Of a DNA stretch of 64,000 nt, positions 51,601 through 60,600 are shown piece by piece. A program made the position numbers and the translations under genes. The DNA is from Monodelphis domestica. Lineage: Eukaryota > Chordata > Mammalia > Didelphimorphia > Didelphidae. The notes beneath the pieces were generated by a model that was not told the DNA's origin, ran no database searches, and was given only the letters and a program-made list of their open reading frames with translations. Location of the stretch: assembly GCF_027887165.1 (NCBI RefSeq), contig NC_077231.1, positions 124,881,987 through 124,945,986 on the forward strand. Reading direction: 5' to 3'. Each line of letters opens with the position of its first letter. The stretch's first letter is position 1.

Positions 51601-54600
51601 GGTGGGGAGGCAAGAAAAGAAAATTATCTTTGTTTCCAATGAATAATGTTTGGAAATGACCAAATAAAAAAAAAGAAAGAAACCTTGATTTAATTAAATA
51701 TCAATTAAACAAATATTAGTCAAATATCTATTGTATTATGTAGGGGATGAATCAGGGATCTACGGGGATAATACGTTTAGAGAAAGCACACCTTTATCTG
51801 GGCTCAAAGAGTTTATCTAATAGAATAATATGACACAACTATGTATATAATATACAAGTAACAGATATTTAATATGTAATAAATATGTTAAGTAATAGAT
51901 AATAATAATAATTGCTAACATCTATGTAGCACCTATTAAGTGCCAGACACTGTGTTTTACAGTTATCTCATTTGATCCCTATAACCACCCTGGGAGATAG
52001 GCACTATTAATAATAACTCCATTTTCTGGAGTAGGCAATTGAGGCAAACAGAAGTTAAGTGACTTGCTCAGTCACACATCTAGTAATTATTTGAGGCTGA
52101 GTTTGAACTTAGCTTTTCCTGAATCCAGACCCAGCTCTCAACATGTCCCGTGTACCACTAATCTGAAATCTGATTATTTAAAAATCTCTACCAATTTAGC
52201 AGAATAGGGAAGATTTTGAAGGGAATTATTTCATCATATTGTTTGGAAACCTTTATTTATTAATAGTTTGGACCTTGCTGGTTATGGCTGGAAATTAACT
52301 GACTTCAGGGATGCCCCAGCAAAGCCAGATAGCTGCAGGAAATGTTTGGATCCCACCCAAGTCTCCTAAAACATGAATATGTAGGCTTACTTTTCAATGG
52401 ATAGTGCCAGGGAACAGATTAACCGCTATGTGCAGTTCCTGAGGGCATTCTTCTTAGAATCCCTATATATTCTAAACCTCCCAGAGGCTGAGGAAGGAAC
52501 TTTCTTCCCTCTTTCCTCCTCTACAAAAGAACAAATAAATTTCTTTCTAAAACTATTTCAGAATTTAGGTTCATTCTCATGATTAACAATGATGGTGAAC
52601 AGTAATGAGATTTCCCGGGTGGTCTTCCAGAGTAAACCTGAAAGCTTTCCAAGACCACAGAGGCTGAGTAACTAAGTCTCTAATTTTAGGATTAGCACAA
52701 AACAGATTGATCAACAAGGGATCAAATTGTATAGAGTAAGAACTTCCCAAGTCCCTTTGAATTCGGGTCAGACACAGCGAAGACCCCATATTAGGAAGAT
52801 TAGGACTGAGGATTCTGGGTGTCCAGAAAATTATGGGGCTCTGTTTGGCCTTAACCTAGGGAAAGGCTCTGGAGGAGTTACACTTAGCCCAGGCTGCCCT
52901 AATCCTCAAACAAATAATCTCCTTTACTTGATCACAGAAGGATTTGGTAAGGATGGTGTGGAGAGAAAAGAATTAATTTGTTCTTCTCAGGGTGGGATTC
53001 CATTAGAGAAGGAAAACCTGTTTAGGAGTTCAGAATAACATCTCAAGGACATTTTGTTATTGCCATAGGCCCAGGGTTGAGAGATCTCTTATCTCAAAGA
53101 AAGCAAACCATTAGACTATCCTGCCTTCTCATCTCCTCTGACCTTTAGAAGTCAGAAGAGTCCCTCCTGAAGTCCACCTGCCCCGTGGAACTCCTGACAA
53201 GACTCTGTCTGTGAGGGGGTGGGAAGGTGCTCAGGCTATGTGACTTTTTGCTTTCTGATTGGGTAGTCTTTCACACCTAGATTGTAAATTCAGCCCCAGT
53301 CCACAGAGTGGGTGGGGGTTTGCGTCAGGAATCTATAAAGTGTCTGTATCTGCACCCATGTATTGGGCATCACCATTAGGGCGTGACTCCTCATGAGAAA
53401 GATTACTGCTTCTGTTCACTTAAAAGGTCTCTATTTCTTTAAGCCATGTCATCTCATACACATGGGTTAAAGAAATCTGGTTAAAATTAGATTGGTCTAA
53501 TCTTTTCATAGAGCCCTTCTTTCCTTCCTCCCTTTTTTTCTTATCTTCCTTTCTTCCTGCCTCCCTCTTTTCCTCTTTCTTCCTTTCCTTCCTCCCTCTC
53601 TTCCTTTTTTCTTATCTTCCTTTCTTCCTGCCTCCCTCTTTTCCTCCTTTCTTCCTTTCCTTCCTCCCTCTCTTCCTTTTTTATCTTCCTTTCTTCCTGC
53701 CTCCCTCTTTTCCTCCTTTCTTTCTTTCCTCCCTCCCTCCCTTCCTTTTTTCTTATCTTCCTTTCTTCCTGCCTCCCTCTTTTTCTCTTTTCCTCCTTTC
53801 CTTCCTTTTTCTTTTTTCTCCTGTCTTTCTGAACCCTCTCATGATACTTGGTCTGTGACTGGCTGGTAGCCATCCTATATCCTGGTAAAGATGGGCATTA
53901 GTTTTACCCTCATTCACTTAGGCTGACTCTAATGCTAATGAGAGAAATTGTATTGGGCAGGCAGGAAGGTGGATTTGACCAGGGTTTCCACTTCAAAAAT
54001 TCTTTAGCATGCACAAGGCCCCTATTGGAGAATTTTGAAGGGGAAATACCTAATCACCCATTAAAACTGCTATAAAAAAAAGCTCAGAAAGGGACCTTAG
54101 AAGGGGGGAAGATCAAAGATATGTCATATCTAAAACAGGTCTCCCAGCTAACTATAATATTGAGCAAGGGCTTATTCTTGTTGGCATTTTGGTTAGACAT
54201 TCAAAGGGAGATAAGGAGGCAAATTTTGAGCACCTTCCGTTTTCTCTGCTTTTACAACCCTGGCCAGATTGGAGATTGAAAGCATAAAGATAGACAAGAA
54301 ACGAAAGGAAATTTTTTTTCCTGATTTGTAGAAATTTATGGCATTATAAACTAATTAGAGATTAAAATTTGAAACTGAAAAGCAATATATTTACTGTGTG
54401 TAAGTTTCTAAATAATGGTTTAAAGATTTTTTTAACTGCTAAAACATCTTAGTGGATTTTAGGAGATGCACATCTAGGGTTAAGATTAAGCATGTAAAGC
54501 CTAGCATTCTCTCTCCTTCCTGGAGGGCAATCAAGGTATTTTTCTAATCAAAAGTGATTTCACTTACTGGACAACAAGAAGAACTGAAGCTCATTTGAAA

Positions 54601-57600
54601 TGATTCAACAGAATTTAATTGTTTAGGGTAAATTAGTAGGAAAGTCTCCTAAGCAGACTATGCAACTTGAGAGATAAAAGTTAAGCAGTTAATTGGTACT
54701 GAATAAAGAAATTTGTTCAGTGGAGGGTTAGAGTAGAATAGGAATGGAAATAAGAGGAGATCTACTTAGAAAATAGCAAAAATAAAGCAAAGTGAGAAGT
54801 CAAGGTATAAGAGGAAAGGTACAGTTTTGAATTTGTAGGGTTTTGATCAAGTCCTGGGGAACTTTGGGGGGAAAACCCCAAAGAGAGATGCTGAAGTAAG
54901 TAGAGATAGAAAAGGAGGAGTAGAACCTTAAAGAAAGGTAGATCCTTTTGCACTGACTGCGAGTGGTGGGTAAAAATGGCAGGTGATGTACTTGGGGTTT
55001 AGAATTTTGAACAAAGTGGTTTGAGAAAAGTTTTTGTTATCATTGAGATAAGAAGAATATGAAAAACTTTTTGGAAAAATGCCTGTTAGCAGTTTCAAAC
55101 AACCAATATTCTATATCAAGTTATATATAACATTTACGAAATGAAAACTATGGAAATAAATTACAGCATGGAATTGAGTGCAGTCTATTAAACTTCTGTC
55201 CTTGAAATACTATTGGAAGGGAATATCCCAATCTTTAGAGTTTCACGGGCCCTAATAGGAGGGGAATGAGAATATGAGACTGTTTTCATGAATCTTTTAA
55301 AGTGAGTTAACTGAAAGCAATGGACCCTATAATTTGAGGTGCTAGCAGCTTGGGAAAATTGAGATATTCAGTATTACCAGAGAATGAACTTCATTCAAGC
55401 AAGCCACAGAGAGCCACTGAAGGTATATGCTCAGAGAAATAATACCAAGATTAATCTGGGAGAGAGTCTTATTAGGAATCGATTGCAATAATCTAGATGG
55501 GCAATCATAGAAGCTTGTTCTAGAAATGTTATAAAAAAGGAGAAAGGAGATTTCCTGTACCTAACACACAATAAAACGAATGAATATCAAAGATATTGTG
55601 ATAGACAAGACTTGACCACCAAGTGAATGGAAAAGATGAGCCAGAGAGAGGCTGCAAATTTCTCCAAGTTCTTAAAGCCGATTAGTGGCAGGGTTGTGGC
55701 TGCAAACATTATCCCTTCTTATTTAAAGGCTAAGTACATTAGCCAGGGATTTGTGGTCACCTTGATGCTTTCCCTAATATGACATAACCAATGGCAATAT
55801 GCTATTGACATACCTCGACTAACAAATCTCTGATGACTGTATCCTTCTTTCCACTCTCAGGAACAATAGCCTTCTCATTATGACACAGTTCCTGGGATTC
55901 CACTGCTTCTGCACTTGTAGAGAACGCCATTTTTCCTTAGGGAAAAAAAGACAAATAGGGATGAACACATTACTATAACTGTATCACTTAATTCCCACAG
56001 TTCTCTGCCATGGGATCATTTTCTAGACTTGCTAAGATCCCAAGTTATATGACTATTATTGTTATTATTATCAACAACTCACTATGAGGTTTACAAAGCA
56101 CTTTCCTTCCAAGGACACAGTGAGGTAGGTAAATGCAAGTACTGTAATCCCATTTTACTGATAATAAAAAGGAGGCTAGGAGTGATAAAAGGATTTGTCT
56201 ATGCTAATTATTCTTGGATCTGGAATAACCTCTGGACTCTAAGCCCAGTATGCTTGTCAGTAAGCTCCTCTGTCTCTAAAAATAGTAACAACTTTCATTT
56301 CCATAGTCTATTTGGTATTCTACACTCATAGACCCACCACGACTCTGCAAAGAAGTGGAAGGAAAGACCTTCTCATGCTTTTCTTTGGGACCAAATACAA
56401 TCACCAATTCCAAGCATTTTCTTTCAAATGCTCCTTTTTTTAAAAAGAGGAAATTGTGTAAAATTTGAAATTTAGGGATTTTTAAAACTTTGGGGCTTAT
56501 CATAATGAGGTCTTAAGTGATAAATCATTAGTTTGGGTATAAATTTACTCTTTATCCCATGATATGGGAGGAACCGGAGTTGAAGTGATCAGTAACAGAG
56601 GTCAGAGGATGTTAAATCCCAGTGTAACGTGACAAGAAGAATGAAAAGATGGGGGGAAAGTCAGTTATGTAGATGGTGTCACTAATGAGTAATTGAAGGG
56701 GAGAACCAAAAGAAGAGGCTCCACATACTTATGATCTAGTACCCAGAGACAAACATCTCCTTTGCCTGGAGATTTCATTACCATCTCAAAGCCTGCTGAT
56801 TTATACATCTACCTCTCTGACTCCCACCCCTCCATTGATCTCTAATCTCCAGCTGCTTTTCAGATATATCTCATAAACTCAGTAAGTCCAAAACAGATTT
56901 CCCTAAATCCTCCCTTGTTGGCACAATGAAGAAAATGCTGGTCCTGGGCTCATAAAAGACTCAGCTTTGTGAGTTCAAATCTGGCCACAGACACTAGCTA
57001 GGTGATCCTGGGCAAGACCCTTAACTCTCATTGCCTCAGTTTCCTCATCTGTAAAATAAACTGGGAAAGGAAATGACAAACCACTCCAGTACCATCCATG
57101 CCCAAAAAGGGGGGGGGGGTCATGACCCAAAGGGGCCATGAAGAGTCTGACAAAACTGAACAAATCCTCCCAATCTCCTACTTTCCTAGTACTGTAGAGG
57201 GCAGCTGAATCCAATCCCTCAGGCTCAAAATCTAGAAGCTGAAAAGGGCTATGATTTCACCTTTGTAACATCTTTCAAATATATACTCTAATCTCCTCTG
57301 ACACTATCACCCATCTTGTGCAGGTCCTCACCTCACACTTAGGTTATTAGAGTACCCTGCTGGTGGGGTTCCCCACTTCAAATCTCTTCCCATTCCAATC
57401 CATTCTCCATTCAGTTACTAAAGTGATTTTCCCAAAATGCAGGTCTGACTATGTTATTCCTCTACTCAAGAAACTCCAGAGGCTCCATTTTGCCTGCAGA
57501 ATCAAATACAAAATCCTCTGTTTGGTATCCAAAGCTCTTTGAACCCAGTACTTTCCTGCCTTTGTAGTCTTCTTACATCTTAGTCCCCAACATGTACTCT

Positions 57601-60600
57601 TTGATCTGTTGACAATGGAATTCCAGCTGTTCTGTGAACAAAATACTCCATCTCTCAACTTCAGACATTTTCTCTGGCTGGTTCTCATGCCTAGAATATC
57701 TTCCTCCTCAACTCTACCTACCAACTTCCCCAGCTTCCTCTAAATTTCAACTAAATTCCCATCTTTTAAAGGAAGCTTCCCGAACCTCTTTTAATTCTAG
57801 TGCCTTTCCTCTATTATTTCCTGTTTATCCTGGATATAACTTGTTTGTATATATTCACTTACATGTTGTCCTCCCATTAGACTGTGAGCTCCTTGAGAGC
57901 AAAGACTGTCTTTTGCCTCTTTTTGTATGCCCAGGGCTTAGCAGGATGCCTGGAATATGGTAGGTACTTAATAAATGCTCATTGACTGATGGGATGTTGA
58001 CTCACTTACCTAATGATTTGGGAGTCACAGCCCATGAAAATGTTTGATGATTACTTCCACATATGCAGTGAGACTCTCCATTTTTTTCTTTGGGAACAGC
58101 CTCAAATGTGGAAGAGTCTTTCAGCTGTACTTTAACCTAACATCCATAGTAGGGTGGACAAACAGAGGAAATCAAAGCATTAAAAATAGAGAAGGAAAGT
58201 CAGATTTATGGTCAATGAAAAAGAATTATGGGGATTCGAGTTGGAGGAATACAAGCTTTAGAAATTTGTTGGGCTTTAGAATTCATAAGATTAGCCATTC
58301 TGTATAGCAATTTTGAACTATGCCTAAAGGGCTTCAAAAGACTGCCTGCCCTTTGATCTATCCATACCACTGCTGGGTTTACACCCCAAAGACATAATAA
58401 GGAAAAAAACTTGTACAAGAATATTCATAGCTGCGCTCTTTGTGGTGGTAAAAAATTGGAAAATGAGGGGATGCCCTTCAATTGGGGAATGGCTGAACAA
58501 ATTGTGGTATATGTTGGTGATAGAATACTATTGTGCTCAAAGAAACAATGAACTGGAGGGATTCCATGTGAATTGGAACGACCTCTAGGAAGTGATGCAA
58601 AGTGAAAGGAGCAGAACCAGGAGAACCTTATACACAGAGACTGATACACTGTGGTATAATCAAATGTAATGAACTTCTCTACTAGCCGCAATGCAATGAT
58701 CCAGAACTATTTGGAGGAACATATGAGAAAGAATGCTATCCACATCCAGACGAAGAACTGTGGGAAAAGAAATGCAGAAGAAAAACATCTCCTTGATCAC
58801 ATGGTTTGATGGGGACATAATTGAAGATGTAGACCCTAAATGATCATCCTAGTGCAAACATCAATAATATGGAAATAGGTCTTGATCAATGACTCATGTT
58901 AAACCCAGTTGAATTGCTCATTGGCTATGGGAGGGGGGTGAGAGGAGAGGATGGAAAGAACATGAATCATGGAACCATGGAAAAACATTCAAAATTAATT
59001 AATTAAATAAATTTCAACTCAATATAAATAAATAGGAATGCTTATACTCTTAAAAAAAGAATTCATAGGATTGCAAAAAGTATAATTGGAATAAATAACT
59101 GAAATAAATAATTTGTTCCTCATCCGTCTTTTAGGACTTCACCACCATGTTTCAACTGTATTCAGACCCTGGAACTTTCTTCTGCTCTCGTGGCCCCCTT
59201 GTCCCATTGGAGAATTCTTCTCAGAACTTCCATTTTGAGGAAGTTCTCCTCCATCTTCCATTCTACTACTGGCTTTGCTTTTGACACTCCAGATTTTACC
59301 ACCATTCCCCAATCTCGGTATAAGCTCTATATTCTATCTACTCTGCATGCAGCCATTTTCAAAGGTATCTGACTCTTCATGACCCCTTTGGGGGTTTTCT
59401 TGGCAAAGATCCTAGAGTGGTTTGCCATTTCCTTCTCTGTCTCTTTTTACATATAAGGAAATAGAGTTAAGTCACTTGCCCAGGGTCACACTGCTAGTAA
59501 GTGTCTGAGGCTAGATTTGAATTCTGGAAGATGAATTTTTCTGACTCTAGACCCAGCACTCTTTCTACTGTACCACCTAGCTGCTCTTAGAGAGACCTGT
59601 GGTTGTTCAGTAGTTTAAATAATGTCTGACTCTTCCTGACTCCATTTGGGGTTTTCTTGGCAAATTAAAAAAAAATGGAGAGAAAGCCAGGCCTGGAGAT
59701 AGGCCCCAGGTTAAAATCTGGTTTCAGACACTTGCTATCTGTTTGACTTTAGGGAAGTCACCTAAGCCCCATTGACTAGCCCTTACTGATCATCTGCCTT
59801 GGAATCAATAATTGTATTAATTCCAAGATGGAATGTAAGGTTTAAAAAACAAAATAAAAAAAAACATTAAGGAGCAATAAAATTGCCAAGAAAAGAACAC
59901 ACCAAAGAGATACAGGCAGAGAGCAAGCAGTGAATCACAATCAGAAGACCTTAGCTGGGGGCAACTGGGTGGCTCAGTGGATTGAGAGCCAGACCTAGAG
60001 ATGGGAGGTCCTAGGTTCAAATTTGGCCTCAGACACTTCCTAGCTGTGATCACCTAGCCCTTACCACTCTTCTGCCTTAGAGCCAATACACGGTATTGAT
60101 TCCAAGATGGAAGGTAAGGGTTTTAAGGGAAAAAAAAAAGGCCTTAGCTAAGTAATTATTTGGGAGCATAGAGGATTCTAGAAATTTATACAGTTAGATA
60201 GAGTTTGGGATTTAATACTTGCTCATTTAAGATTAGTTTATGCTTTTCATGCCATTTTCCCCTTTATTTCCTCCATGAGTTTTTTATTGTATTGTGATAT
60301 GTGTCTTCTGTTATGGCACGAGCAATATAAAAATGTGCATTGCATGAAAACACTGGTATAAATTCTATCAAATTATATATTGCCTCGGGGGGAGAGGAGA
60401 ATGGAGAGAGGGAGAAAATCTGAATCCTAAAATGTCAGAAAGCAATTGTCAAAAACTGTTTCTACATATAACTGAAAAAATAAATAAATAATTGAGGAAA
60501 AAAAGAGCATACACTTTTGACCAGTGTGGAAATATGTTTTGCATGATTGTACATGTATAAACTAGACCAAATTGCTTACCATCTCAGGAAAGGACAAAAT

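Noticed and set aside
53541-53873. 110-codon Lys/Glu/Arg-rich minus-strand frame
   Set aside because: Translation of the pyrimidine repeat; periodic and not a gene.
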